A stretch of DNA of 64,000 bases from NC2004 sp050874905 (GTDB lineage: Bacteria > Bacillota > Clostridia > Lachnospirales > Lachnospiraceae): NCBI GenBank assembly GCA_050874905.1, contig JBNMLP010000006.1, positions 1-64,000 of the forward strand, given 5' to 3'. The number at the start of each line of letters is the position of its first letter. Positions within the stretch are counted from its first letter, which is position 1. The position numbers were made by a program, and so were the translations under genes. This document shows, piece by piece, positions 50,436 through 58,493 of the stretch. Under the pieces are notes generated by a model. It had not been told where the DNA came from. It saw only the letters and a list, made by a program, of their open reading frames with translations, and ran no database searches.

Positions 50436-50443
50436 TGTTCTGC

Positions 50444-50989
50444 CTAATTAAAATATCTCTTTAATAAACCAGCAAATGCTTTTCCGTGTCTTGCCTCGTC
50501 ACGTGCCATCTCATGAACAGTGTCATGGATTGCATCAAGTCCCAGCTCTTTGGCTTTCTTTGCCAGTGCCATCTTTCCTTCGGTTGCGCCACATTCTGCT
50601 TCTACACGCATTTCAAGGTTCTTTTTCGTAGAGTCAGTGATCACTTCACCTAAAAGCTCTGCAAATTTTGCTGCGTGCTCAGCCTCTTCGTAAGCTGCTT
50701 TCTCCCAGTATAATCCGATCTCCGGATAACCCTCACGATGTGCGACACGCGCCATTGCAAGATACATACCTACCTCAGAACATTCTCCATTGAAGTTGTC
50801 ACGAAGTCCCTGGATGATCTCTTCGTCAACACCCTGAGCAACACCTACGACATGCTCAGCTGCCCATGTCATCTCGCCGCTTTTCATCTCTGTGAACTTG
50901 TCTGCAGAAACGCCACACTGTGGGCACTTCTCTGGAGCGCTTTCTCCTTCATAAACATAACCACATACGGAACATACCCATTTCTTCAT
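50444..50989 (-). CDS. Reverse rubrerythrin (N-terminal rubredoxin domain)
   Basis: 181 residues. The rubredoxin-like Fe(SCys)4 site is at the N-terminus (CSVCGYVYEG ... CPQCG), followed by the four-helix ferritin-like domain with diiron ligands (ECSEVGMYLAMARVAHREG, YEEAEHAAKF, EAECGATEGK, HEMARDEARHGKAF). This order is that of reverse rubrerythrins, NADH-linked peroxide reductases of anaerobes. A 7-1-7 PerR-box-like palindrome lies about 55 bases upstream, and perR is the next gene on the same strand. Confidence 0.95.
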   Translation of the reverse strand: MKKWVCSVCGYVYEGESAPEKCPQCGVSADKFTEMKSGEMTWAAEHVVGVAQGVDEEIIQGLRDNFNGECSEVGMYLAMARVAHREGYPEIGLYWEKAAYEEAEHAAKFAELLGEVITDSTKKNLEMRVEAECGATEGKMALAKKAKELGLDAIHDTVHEMARDEARHGKAFAGLLKRYFN

Positions 50990-51042
50990 AATCGTAATCT
51001 CCTTTTCTTTTCCTATTATATTATTTTATGCTTGTTTGAAAT

Positions 51043-51057
51043 CAGTAATCATTACTG
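51043..51057. promoter_or_regulatory. PerR-box-like palindrome upstream of rubrerythrin
   Basis: CAGTAAT-C-ATTACTG, perfect 7-1-7 inverted repeat resembling the Bacillus Per box TTATAAT-N-ATTATAA. Lies in the rubrerythrin promoter region, between the rubrerythrin and perR genes. Confidence 0.65.
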
Positions 51058-51117
51058 TTTTCTATGAATTAAGTGTAACTGATGTTGTCTGATTTGTCAA
51101 TACACTTTTTAAAAAAA

Positions 51118-51528
51118 TTAGGAATTTTTCCTATTTTTATTTTTGACACATTGCGGACATATTCCATAGAAGAATGTGTTGTGGCCTTCTATGATACCGT
51201 CAAATTCCTTGGATGCCTGTTTCAGCATGCTGTCAAAGTCTAAGTGCAGGGAAAGATCTGATACTTCATTGCAGATCCTGCACTGAAAATGCAGATGCGG
51301 GGTTGTAGTGGCATCATAGCGATCGGAAACTCCGTCGATGGACAGCTTTAAGATCTCTCCACGCTCTGTTAAAAGAGCAAGATTTCTATATACTGTTCCC
51401 AGACTGATATTTGGAATCGTGAGCCGTACATTTTCATAGATGGTATCTGCGGTAGGATGGTCTTTTCTTGTCATAAGAAAGGCAAGGATTGCATCCCGTT
51501 GTTTGCTTTTATTTAATTTCTGCGGCAT
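51118..51528 (-). CDS. perR: Fur-family regulator, PerR-like
   Basis: 136 residues. Winged helix (KSKQRDAILAFLMTRKDHPTADTIYENV, ISLGTVYRNLALLTERGEI), regulatory His-rich segment (SDRYDATTTPHLHFQC), and structural zinc Cys pairs CRIC and CPQC. The neighbour gene encodes a peroxide reductase, and PerR-type boxes precede both genes, which favours PerR over Fur or Zur. In PerR, iron-catalysed His oxidation releases DNA under peroxide stress. Confidence 0.9.
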   Translation of the reverse strand: MPQKLNKSKQRDAILAFLMTRKDHPTADTIYENVRLTIPNISLGTVYRNLALLTERGEILKLSIDGVSDRYDATTTPHLHFQCRICNEVSDLSLHLDFDSMLKQASKEFDGIIEGHNTFFYGICPQCVKNKNRKNS

Positions 51529-51551
51529 AGGTAATCCTTTCTATAAAACGA

Positions 51552-51566
51552 TAATAGTTACTATTC
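51552..51566. promoter_or_regulatory. PerR-box-like palindrome upstream of perR
   Basis: TAATAGT-T-ACTATTC, a nearly perfect 7-1-7 repeat about 25 bases upstream of the perR start (minus strand); suggests autoregulation. Confidence 0.5.
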
Positions 51567-51619
51567 TTGATTATAAAAGAAAAGCACTTTTCTGTCAATG
51601 AAAAAACTTGCAATACTGG

Positions 51620-51648
51620 TTGACAGTGTCATAGAATAATAGTATATT
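51620..51648 (+). promoter_or_regulatory. Promoter of the acyl carrier protein gene
   Basis: TTGACA (51620-51625), 17-bp spacer, TATATT (51643-51648), about 60 bases before the start. Confidence 0.75.
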
Positions 51649-51709
51649 TTCATAGGAGACAGTTTGGTAAGAACTGTAATTTTATTTGCAAAAAAGGAGA
51701 CAAAAACAT

Positions 51710-51943
51710 ATGTTAGAAAAGATGAGAGAAGTTATTGCAGAGCAACTGAATGTTGATCCGGCGATCATTGATTTAAGTTCTAATTTTAAGGATGATTTAG
51801 ATGCAGATTCCCTTGACTTATTCGAGCTTGTGATGGCGTTGGAAGAAGAATACGATATTGAGATTCCGGCTGAGGACTTAGAGAATATCGCAACGGTAAA
51901 TGACATTGTAGAATATCTCAAGTCAAAAGGCGTAGAGGACTAA
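51710..51943 (+). CDS. acpP: Acyl carrier protein
   Basis: 77 residues. The phosphopantetheine Ser lies in DADSLDLFELVMALEEEY. ATG at 51710 follows AAAGGAGA; an upstream in-frame codon at 51686 would include the ribosome binding site. It is a monocistronic gene with own promoter and terminator, away from any fatty-acid synthesis cluster visible here. Confidence 0.94.
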   Translation: MLEKMREVIAEQLNVDPAIIDLSSNFKDDLDADSLDLFELVMALEEEYDIEIPAEDLENIATVNDIVEYLKSKGVED

Positions 51944-51954
51944 GATCTTTTGAA

Positions 51955-51992
51955 AGCCTGCTAAAAACAAGTGTTTTAGCAGGCTCCTTTTT
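51955..51992 (+). terminator. Terminator after the acyl carrier protein gene
   Basis: AGCCTGCTAAAA (from 51955) and TTTTAGCAGGCT (51974-51985), then CC and five T. Confidence 0.9.
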
Positions 51993-52053
51993 ATGTATAG
52001 CAAGCATACAAGTCGAGTAGGTGTCTGCCTACTCGTTTTTGAGAAAGTGGGGA

Positions 52054-52287
52054 ATGAGTGTGAAGAAATTAACACTTCGTACAGTGGCAATCTGGTTGTT
52101 GATCTTGTCTGTTGGAATCGCTGCTTTTTCACTGGCACTGAATATTACCGGAGAGAGTATGGATTATGCAGAACCGGAAGAGTGGATCGTGATCGATCTT
52201 GATCAGGAGAGTACGGAGACTATCGAGGAGAGTGGAAAGGACACGGAAGAGAATCTGACGACAGAAGGGATAATGAAAAATGAATAG
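52054..52287 (+). CDS. Small single-span membrane protein of unknown function
   Basis: 77 residues (or 75 from GTG 52060). One hydrophobic span near the N-terminus (TVAIWLLILSVGIAAFSLAL) and an acidic, Glu/Thr-rich tail (EEWIVIDLDQESTETIEES). ATG 52054 or GTG 52060 both have GGGGA upstream. Its last codons overlap the AEC permease start by eight bases, so the two are coupled; perhaps an accessory subunit (inference). Confidence 0.6.
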   Translation: MSVKKLTLRTVAIWLLILSVGIAAFSLALNITGESMDYAEPEEWIVIDLDQESTETIEESGKDTEENLTTEGIMKNE

Positions 52288-53232
52288 TTTACTCTATAGT
52301 TTAAATGGAACAGTTCCGATTTTTGCAGTGATGGTGCTGGGATATTTCTTAAAAAAGCGCGGCATGTTTACAAAGGAGTTTGTCAACATTGCCAATCGCT
52401 ATTGTTTCCGGGTAGCACTTCCGGTCATGCTGTTTCACGATCTGTGGCAGGCAGACATCAGCGGAGAGTTTGACTGGCGGTTTGTGGCATTTTGTTTTCT
52501 GGCAACTTCAGGAAGTTTTGTACTGATCTGGATCGGTGCAGAGTGCTTTATGAAGGACAAGACGATGATCGGTGCATTTGTGCAGGGTTCGTTCCGCAGC
52601 AGTGCCGCTATTTTAGGAATTGCTTTTATCAAGAATATATATGGTGATGTCGGGCTTGCACCGTTGATGATCATCGGTGCCGTTCCGTTTTATAATGTGG
52701 CATCGGTTGTGGTACTCACCTTCCGTGGAAAGAATCCGGTGGATGCCAAAAGCCATGCAGGAATTAAAAGGCATGTTTTAATATCGTGAAAAACCCGATC
52801 ATTATTGGAATTGTGATCGGTTGTGCAGCTTCCCTGATCCATCTGAAGCTTCCGGAAATGGCAGTGAAAACGATCGATCTCATTGACCGCACTGCTACAC
52901 CGATCGCCCTGCTTGCGATTGGAGCCGGCTTTACTTTTTCGGCAGCCAAAGCAAAGCGTAAGCCGGCGGTCATCGGAACCACGATCAAGCTGGTGATCTT
53001 ACCGCTGGTGGTGCTTCCACTCGGTATTTTAATGGGATTTCGGAATCAAGAGCTATTGTCTATTCTGATCATGATTGGGGGACCTGCAACTGCGAGCGGT
53101 TATGTGATGGCGAAAGAGATGAATAACGATCATGAGCTTGCCAACTGTCTGATCGTTTTTTCTACTCTGGTCTCTGCCTTTACATTAACGTTCTGGATCT
53201 TTTTGTTAAAGAGCCTGAAATACCTTGTGTAG
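52280..53232 (+). pseudogene. AEC-family (auxin efflux carrier type) permease with two +1 frameshifts
   Basis: The first part (52280-52789 frame) encodes spans such as PIFAVMVLGYFLKKRGMFT and LATSGSFVLIWIGAECF, ending in a wrong-frame tail HAGIKRHVLIS. The second frame (from about 52786) continues VKNPIIIGIVIGCAASLI to the natural C-terminus. Removing one A from AAAA at 52748-52751 and one T from TTTT at 52776-52779 restores AKAMQELKGMFNIVKNP, the expected junction. Members export organic acids, amino acids or auxin-like compounds. Either a pseudogene or two homopolymer errors in the assembly. Confidence 0.85.
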
Positions 53233-53311
53233 TAGTATTATCAGGAAAATATGTACCTGTAGGATAGAAGATATTTGAAAATGTGCAGGAAACGCTGCTT
53301 GCAGCAAATAG

Positions 53312-53350
53312 AAAAAGAGGAGAAAACCAAATTAGTTTTCTCCTCTTTTT
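53312..53350. terminator. Bidirectional terminator between AEC permease and GH94 gene
   Basis: Perfect 16-bp arms AAAAAGAGGAGAAAAC (53312-53327) and GTTTTCTCCTCTTTTT (53335-53350), shared by two convergent genes. Confidence 0.9.
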
Positions 53351-53371
53351 GCTATGAGTGAATAGATGAAA

Positions 53372-55849
53372 TTAACCTAATACAACTTCTACTTCATGAG
53401 TAGTTCCCTTGTCAAATACAGGAAGTACATTGCCTTCAATAGCATTGCCATCTACTGTTACGCTCTTTACACCCTTGCAGACATGCTCAGGGTTCTTGAT
53501 CGTGATGTTGTAGGTAGCTCCACGGTACTCACGGGATGCCTTAAATCCATCCCATGCAGAAGGAATAGAAGGATCAATTCTCAAACCGTCAAAATCTGCA
53601 GCAATACCTAAGATGTACTGGGAAATAGCTACCATGTTCCAAGCAGCAGTACCAGTTAACCAGGAGTTCTTACCCTGACCAAAGTTCTTGCCAGTCTGGC
53701 CAATATCGGAACCGGCATCTTTACCACCGATCATCTGACCATATACATATGGCTCTGTCTTATGGATATCAGAAGTCTCCTCTGTAAATGCAGGAGCGAT
53801 CTCTGAGTAGTATTTGAATGCCTGATCACCTTCTCCAGCATGAGCAGCTGCACAGATGATCCATGCATTGTTGTGGGTGAAGATACCGGCGTTCTCTTTG
53901 TATCCACCTGGATATGTAGAAATCTCACCATACTGGATATAGTATTTCGTAAATGCAGGATTGTTAAGAACAAGTCCAAATTTGGTATTCAGTCTTTCAT
54001 CGATGGACTTTAAGGTCTTCTTTGTAGCCTCTTCGTCGATGTCGGACATGATTGCAAATCCCTGTGGCTCGATGAAGATCTGTCCTTCTTCACATTCCTT
54101 AGATCCCATCTTCTCGCCATTTGCATCGTAAGCTCTTAAGAACCAGTCACCATCCCATGCAGATTCCATGATGTTTGCTTTCATCTTATCAATCTCAGCC
54201 TGAGCAGCTTTTGCTTCGTCCTCTTTGCCGATATGCTTTAAGATCTCTACATAGTTTGGTCCTGCGTAGGTAAATAAAGTAGCAACCATAACAGACTCTG
54301 CAACCTTAGAATAGCCGCCCTCTGCAGCAAATTTAGGGTTGGTGTAAGTCTGGAAGCTCTCGCCTGGTGTATCAGAGAAGCAGGAGAGGTTGATACAGTC
54401 GTTCCAGTCAGCACGCATGGCAAGTGGAAGACCATGTGGTCCTAAGTTGTTTACAATCTTGTAGAAGGAAACCTTCAAATGCTCTAATAAAGGTTTTGCC
54501 TTTGACTCATCATTGTCAAATGGAACCATTTCATTTAAGAAGTCCCAATCTCCGGTCTCTTTGATATATGCAGCAACAGAAAGGATCATCCACAATGGAT
54601 CATCAGAGAAGTCTCCACCGATGTCGGAGTTACCCTTCTTTGTCAGTGGCTGATACTGATGGTAGCATCCACCATCCTCAAGCTGTGTAGCAGCAATGTC
54701 AAGGATACGCTCTCTTGCACGATCCGGAATCTGATGAACGAAACCAAGTACATCCTGGTTGGAATCTCTGAATCCCATTCCACGGCCGATACCTGACTCG
54801 AAATAAGAAGCAGAACGGGACAGGTTAAAGGTAACCATACACTGATACTGGTTCCAGATATTGACCATACGGTTTACTTTGTCATCCGGAGTCTCAACGT
54901 TTAAGATGCTTAATAAGTGCTCCCAGGTCTCTTTTAATTCCTGTAATCCGGCAGCAACCTTCTCCGGTGTGTTGTACTTTTCGATCATTGCTTTTGCTTT
55001 GGTCTTGTTGATCGTCTTTCCGTCAGCCTCGAATTTCTCAGCCACCGGCATCTCAACATAACCTAAAATGAAAACTAATGTCTTTGACTCGCCTGGAGCA
55101 AGTGTGATCTCTTTGTAATGAGAAGCGATTGGAGACCATCCATCTGCAAAAGAGTTGGTAGCCTTTCCGTCTAATACAGCCTGTGGCTCATGGAAGCCGT
55201 TGTAAAGACCGATAAACGCATCTCTGTCTGTATCATAACCGTCAATCTCGTCATTTACAGTGTAGAATGCGAAATGATCACGACGATCACGGTACTCTGT
55301 CTTATGATAAATAGTAGAACCATCTACCTCTACACGACCGGTAGAGAAGTTTCTCTGGAAGTTTGTGCAGTCATCCTGCGCATCCCATAAACACCACTCT
55401 GCAAAAGAGAATAACTTGAATGTCTTAGGAGCAGAACCTTCATTAGTCAGAACGAGCTGCTGTACCTCACCGTCATAGTTCTGAGGAACAAAGAAAGTAA
55501 CTTCTGCCTTTAAGTCATTTTTCTTACCTGTGATCACGGTGTAACCCATACCGTGGCGGCACTCGTAAGAGTCAAGCTCCGTCTTGACCGGAGACCATCC
55601 CGGGTTCCAGATCGTGTCGTTTTCTTTGATGTAGAAGTAACGTCCACCCATGTCGATCGGTACGTTGTTGTAACGATAACGGGTAATTCTGCGAAGACGA
55701 GCATCTTTATAGAAGCTGTATCCACCTGCTGTGTTAGAAATCAAAGAGAAGAATCCCTGTGTTCCTAAGTAGTTGATCCATGGATATGGAGTCCTAGGAG
55801 AAGTGATGACATACTCTTTGTTTGCATCATCGAAATAACCAAATTTCAT
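53372..55849 (-). CDS. Glycoside hydrolase family 94 phosphorylase, cellobiose phosphorylase-like
   Basis: 825 residues, normal length. Phosphorolysis of a beta-glucoside disaccharide, most likely cellobiose, to glucose 1-phosphate and glucose in the cytosol. N-terminal beta-sandwich (MKFGYFDDANKEYVITSPRT), and the catalytic domain with the general-acid Asp region GMGFRDSNQDVLGFVH, QLEDGGCYHQYQP, MRADWNDCINLS and a C-terminal EHVCKGVKSVTVDG. Minus-strand ATG at 55849 matches the family N-terminus; ATG 55858 is possible. A promoter and a structured leader precede it. Exact substrate (cellobiose versus a relative) is inferred from overall similarity. Confidence 0.9.
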   Translation of the reverse strand: MKFGYFDDANKEYVITSPRTPYPWINYLGTQGFFSLISNTAGGYSFYKDARLRRITRYRYNNVPIDMGGRYFYIKENDTIWNPGWSPVKTELDSYECRHGMGYTVITGKKNDLKAEVTFFVPQNYDGEVQQLVLTNEGSAPKTFKLFSFAEWCLWDAQDDCTNFQRNFSTGRVEVDGSTIYHKTEYRDRRDHFAFYTVNDEIDGYDTDRDAFIGLYNGFHEPQAVLDGKATNSFADGWSPIASHYKEITLAPGESKTLVFILGYVEMPVAEKFEADGKTINKTKAKAMIEKYNTPEKVAAGLQELKETWEHLLSILNVETPDDKVNRMVNIWNQYQCMVTFNLSRSASYFESGIGRGMGFRDSNQDVLGFVHQIPDRARERILDIAATQLEDGGCYHQYQPLTKKGNSDIGGDFSDDPLWMILSVAAYIKETGDWDFLNEMVPFDNDESKAKPLLEHLKVSFYKIVNNLGPHGLPLAMRADWNDCINLSCFSDTPGESFQTYTNPKFAAEGGYSKVAESVMVATLFTYAGPNYVEILKHIGKEDEAKAAQAEIDKMKANIMESAWDGDWFLRAYDANGEKMGSKECEEGQIFIEPQGFAIMSDIDEEATKKTLKSIDERLNTKFGLVLNNPAFTKYYIQYGEISTYPGGYKENAGIFTHNNAWIICAAAHAGEGDQAFKYYSEIAPAFTEETSDIHKTEPYVYGQMIGGKDAGSDIGQTGKNFGQGKNSWLTGTAAWNMVAISQYILGIAADFDGLRIDPSIPSAWDGFKASREYRGATYNITIKNPEHVCKGVKSVTVDGNAIEGNVLPVFDKGTTHEVEVVLG

Positions 55850-55891
55850 GCTTTTCATACCTCTTTTTTCGTAATATTTGCCGCGTAAACT

Positions 55892-55940
55892 GTGTCCGTA
55901 CCAATGCAGATTGGGCTGCGTTGGAGTCCGTACCGGACAC
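55892..55940 (-). promoter_or_regulatory. Nested stem-loop in the GH94 leader
   Basis: Outer arms GTGTCC (55892-55897) and GGACAC (55935-55940), inner arms CCAATGCAG (55901-55909) and CTGCGTTGG (55916-55924) with one mismatch; GTCCGTACC also occurs twice. Within the 5' leader, between promoter and start codon. No known riboswitch class recognised. Confidence 0.5.
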
Positions 55941-55958
55941 CGTGCGCCATGTAAGTCC

Positions 55959-55987
55959 ATTATATAATAGGACAGGGTTTTAAGCAA
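55959..55987 (-). promoter_or_regulatory. Promoter of the GH94 gene
   Basis: Minus strand: TTGCTT, 17-bp spacer, TATAAT, giving a leader of about 100 bases. Confidence 0.75.
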
Positions 55988-56110
55988 GGAGAAATTGGGC
56001 TAAATGTAGGGAAAAGAGCGGCTTTTTTGTGGAAATTTGAACGTATTACCCAATGAATCAAAAGGACGGGAAAAAAACTTTGTGAGTAATTACGGGAGCA
56101 AAGAAAGTAT

Positions 56111-56140
56111 TTGCCAAAGCGACCGCAGATACGCTACAAT
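56111..56140 (+). promoter_or_regulatory. Promoter of the Fn3/cysteine-peptidase-like gene
   Basis: TTGCCA (56111-56116), 18-bp spacer, TACAAT (56135-56140), about 38 bases before the start. Confidence 0.55.
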
Positions 56141-56178
56141 AGAAACACAATGTAACGAGAATAAGGGATGTGATAATA

Positions 56179-57393
56179 ATGAAAAAGATTAAGCGTCTGC
56201 TGGCGTTTACGCTGGCATTTACCATGCTGCTTCAGGGCGGGGGAGCAGTCACTTCTTATGCATACGGAGAAATTCCTGCTGCTCCGGGAGAACAGACCAC
56301 GGCCATTTCGGAACAAACGACGGCGGTACCGCCGGTTTCCACGATAACCACGACGACAGAAACCCCGATCGTCATGGAAACTGTCTACGCCTTAAATAAG
56401 ACGGAAGCTTCCAGCAGAAAGGTCAGTCTTACCTGGTATGTGATCCAGCGCAATGCGGATGGGTACTATCTGCTTCGTAAGGATAATTACCATAATAACT
56501 ACGAAACAGTAGCAGATATTGCATCTGCCAAAACTGCTTTCCAGAGTTATCAGGACAGCGGACTTACTTATGGAGTCACCTACACCTACAAAGTACAGCC
56601 GTACCACCGCAAAGCGGATGGCACGATCGCAGTGGGAAGTGACAGTCCCACTGTAAAATATAAAGTTGCCTATGCCAAACCGACGGTTACCTCCGGAAGC
56701 AGAAATGGCAGCCAGATCAGTGTAAAATGGAAAAAACAGAACAATGTAAGCGGCTACATGATCTATGAGAAAAAGAATGGCAGCTCCTACAAGAAAATAA
56801 AGACGGTCAAAAAAGCGTCTGTGAATAAAGTTACACTGAATAAGCGGAACAAAAATACAGATTACTACTATAAGATCAAAAGCTATGTGATGTATGATTC
56901 GAACCGGATCGAAAGTGGCTATTCGGAAGCGGTAACTGTTTTTTCTACGAGCTTGCAGAAGCTTAATCAGAAATTTAAAAAGCTTCAGAAGCAATATCCG
57001 GATGGAAAATATTGGAATCTGATGGAGCGTCCGAATGGAGACAGTACCACGGTAAGTTCTACTCCGTGTTTTCATAGTGTATATGGCTACCGTTACTGCA
57101 ATCGGTATATGTGTCCGACCGGAGTGCTTGGATTGCAGTGTTATGGATTTGCATGGAAGATGAGTGATCTGATCTATGGAAAAAAAGCCAAATATACGAC
57201 GCACAAGTCATTTAAAAAGGCAAAGGCTGGCGATGTGATCCGATACAGTGAACATTCCGTCATCATAACAGAAAAGCATAAAAATTATATCGTAGTCGGA
57301 GAGTGTAACATCGGCGGCACCTGTATCATCAAATGGGGCAGAAAGATTTATCCGTCGGAACTTTCCGGAGCAACATATTTCCACCGGTACTAA
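56179..57393 (+). CDS. Secreted Fn3-domain protein with NlpC/P60- or CHAP-like C-terminus
   Basis: 404 residues. Signal peptide (about 1-28, ending SYAYG), a Thr-rich linker with two EQTTA units, then two fibronectin type III-like domains (about 65-165: LNKTEASSRKVSLTWYVIQ; 170-265: SGSRNGSQISVKWKKQNNVSGYMIYEKK). The C-terminal domain (about 275-404) has a candidate catalytic Cys in LGLQCYGFAWKMSDLIYG, GDVIRYSEHSVIITEK with a candidate His, and VVGECNIGGTCIIKWG, the pattern of NlpC/P60 or CHAP peptidases or amidases acting on peptidoglycan. Assignment to one of these two is not possible by eye. ATG at 56179 is preferred over GTG 56170, which touches the ribosome binding site. Confidence 0.75.
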   Translation: MKKIKRLLAFTLAFTMLLQGGGAVTSYAYGEIPAAPGEQTTAISEQTTAVPPVSTITTTTETPIVMETVYALNKTEASSRKVSLTWYVIQRNADGYYLLRKDNYHNNYETVADIASAKTAFQSYQDSGLTYGVTYTYKVQPYHRKADGTIAVGSDSPTVKYKVAYAKPTVTSGSRNGSQISVKWKKQNNVSGYMIYEKKNGSSYKKIKTVKKASVNKVTLNKRNKNTDYYYKIKSYVMYDSNRIESGYSEAVTVFSTSLQKLNQKFKKLQKQYPDGKYWNLMERPNGDSTTVSSTPCFHSVYGYRYCNRYMCPTGVLGLQCYGFAWKMSDLIYGKKAKYTTHKSFKKAKAGDVIRYSEHSVIITEKHKNYIVVGECNIGGTCIIKWGRKIYPSELSGATYFHRY

Positions 57394-57412
57394 AATTTCA
57401 TGAAACAAAAAG

Positions 57413-57444
57413 AAGCCTGAGGATAAAGGATCCTCAGGCTTTTT
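57413..57444. terminator. Bidirectional terminator between Fn3 and epimerase genes
   Basis: AAGCCTGAGGA (57413-57423) and TCCTCAGGCTT (57431-57441), perfect 11-bp arms with A-run before and T-run after. Confidence 0.9.
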
Positions 57445-57457
57445 GCATTCTATTTTA

Positions 57458-58465
57458 TTACTTTGTGAAAATGTGCTGCCAGCAGGTAAAGGTTTCTCCT
57501 GGTGCGATCTCCTCATATCCGGTACGCTCCGGTGCCATCGAAAGATTTGGAGCATCGATCATCCAGGTACATGGCTCCGGACAGAAATATCCTTTGTTGC
57601 CCTGATCGTTCCATACACACCAGAAACGATATTCCTTGCTTACCTCGTAGCAGATCTTGTGACCGGATGGGGAATTCTCGGCGTAAGCTCCATAAAATTC
57701 CGCTCCGTCTAAGGTATTCATTTTTGCAGTATAAATGTCATTGTCCAGATTTTCTGTGACACATCTTCCGGCTTCGTTGTATGCCTTGTCATATTCAGCA
57801 AGTGCCAGAAGCCGTTCAGTTGGAAGACAGCGGTAATTAAGCTCCCAGCGTTCCAGAACAGGAACGTGAAGCATGGTGTCATCCGGATTGCTTCCTTCTG
57901 CAAATGCAGCGTTAAATGGAGTGTGGGAACAGAAACCGCAAGGCAGCATATGTTCACTCTGATTTACCATCTCTACTTCCTGTAACAATCCGTCGTTGGC
58001 AGAAAGTGTATACGTCATACGCAGGGTAAACTTTAATGGAAGATATGCATAATGTGGATCATTTTCATCATAGACAAATTCAGATACAATGCGTACGGCA
58101 TCGTCGTTGATCACTTCAGTAGAAACTACCTTATAGGCACGTTTCTGTACGAATCCATGAATGGCATTGTGGTAATGGTTTCCCTCGTTGACCGGAAGCT
58201 GATAGCAGGCATCCGATGTTTTTAATACACCATCCTTTAAGCGGTTTGGCAGATAAAGAAATGGATAGCCATAGACTTCCGGGCTGTTCTTTACTGCCTC
58301 ATACGGATGCTGCTCGTCGAAACGGAATACCTCGATGTTTTTGGCATTGTTGCGGTAGCGGATCATGTTATTGCCCAGTGATGGCGCAAGTACGGCACTG
58401 TAATCTCCGACAACCAGCTTGTAGCAGGTCTGTCCCTCTACCTGAATCTGTTCAATTGTTGTCAT
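57458..58465 (-). CDS. Aldose 1-epimerase family protein
   Basis: 335 residues, galactose-mutarotase-like fold. Features: YSAVLAPSLGNNMIRYR near the N-terminus, YPFLYLPNRLKDG (substrate Arg region), NHYHNAIHGFVQKRAYKV (catalytic His), PCGFCSHTPFNAAF (second His) and CPEPCTWMIDAPNL (Glu). Interconverts alpha and beta anomers of hexoses; possibly serves sugar use together with the GH94 phosphorylase, though not in the same operon. Confidence 0.9.
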   Translation of the reverse strand: MTTIEQIQVEGQTCYKLVVGDYSAVLAPSLGNNMIRYRNNAKNIEVFRFDEQHPYEAVKNSPEVYGYPFLYLPNRLKDGVLKTSDACYQLPVNEGNHYHNAIHGFVQKRAYKVVSTEVINDDAVRIVSEFVYDENDPHYAYLPLKFTLRMTYTLSANDGLLQEVEMVNQSEHMLPCGFCSHTPFNAAFAEGSNPDDTMLHVPVLERWELNYRCLPTERLLALAEYDKAYNEAGRCVTENLDNDIYTAKMNTLDGAEFYGAYAENSPSGHKICYEVSKEYRFWCVWNDQGNKGYFCPEPCTWMIDAPNLSMAPERTGYEEIAPGETFTCWQHIFTK

Positions 58466-58493
58466 GCTAAGTCTCCTCCCTTACTCGTTGCTT

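Noticed and set aside
56392..57204. 270-codon open frame on the minus strand
   Set aside because: Lies antisense to the Fn3 protein, whose signal peptide, Fn3 and Cys/His motifs are convincing; the reverse frame has no recognisable motif or ribosome binding site.
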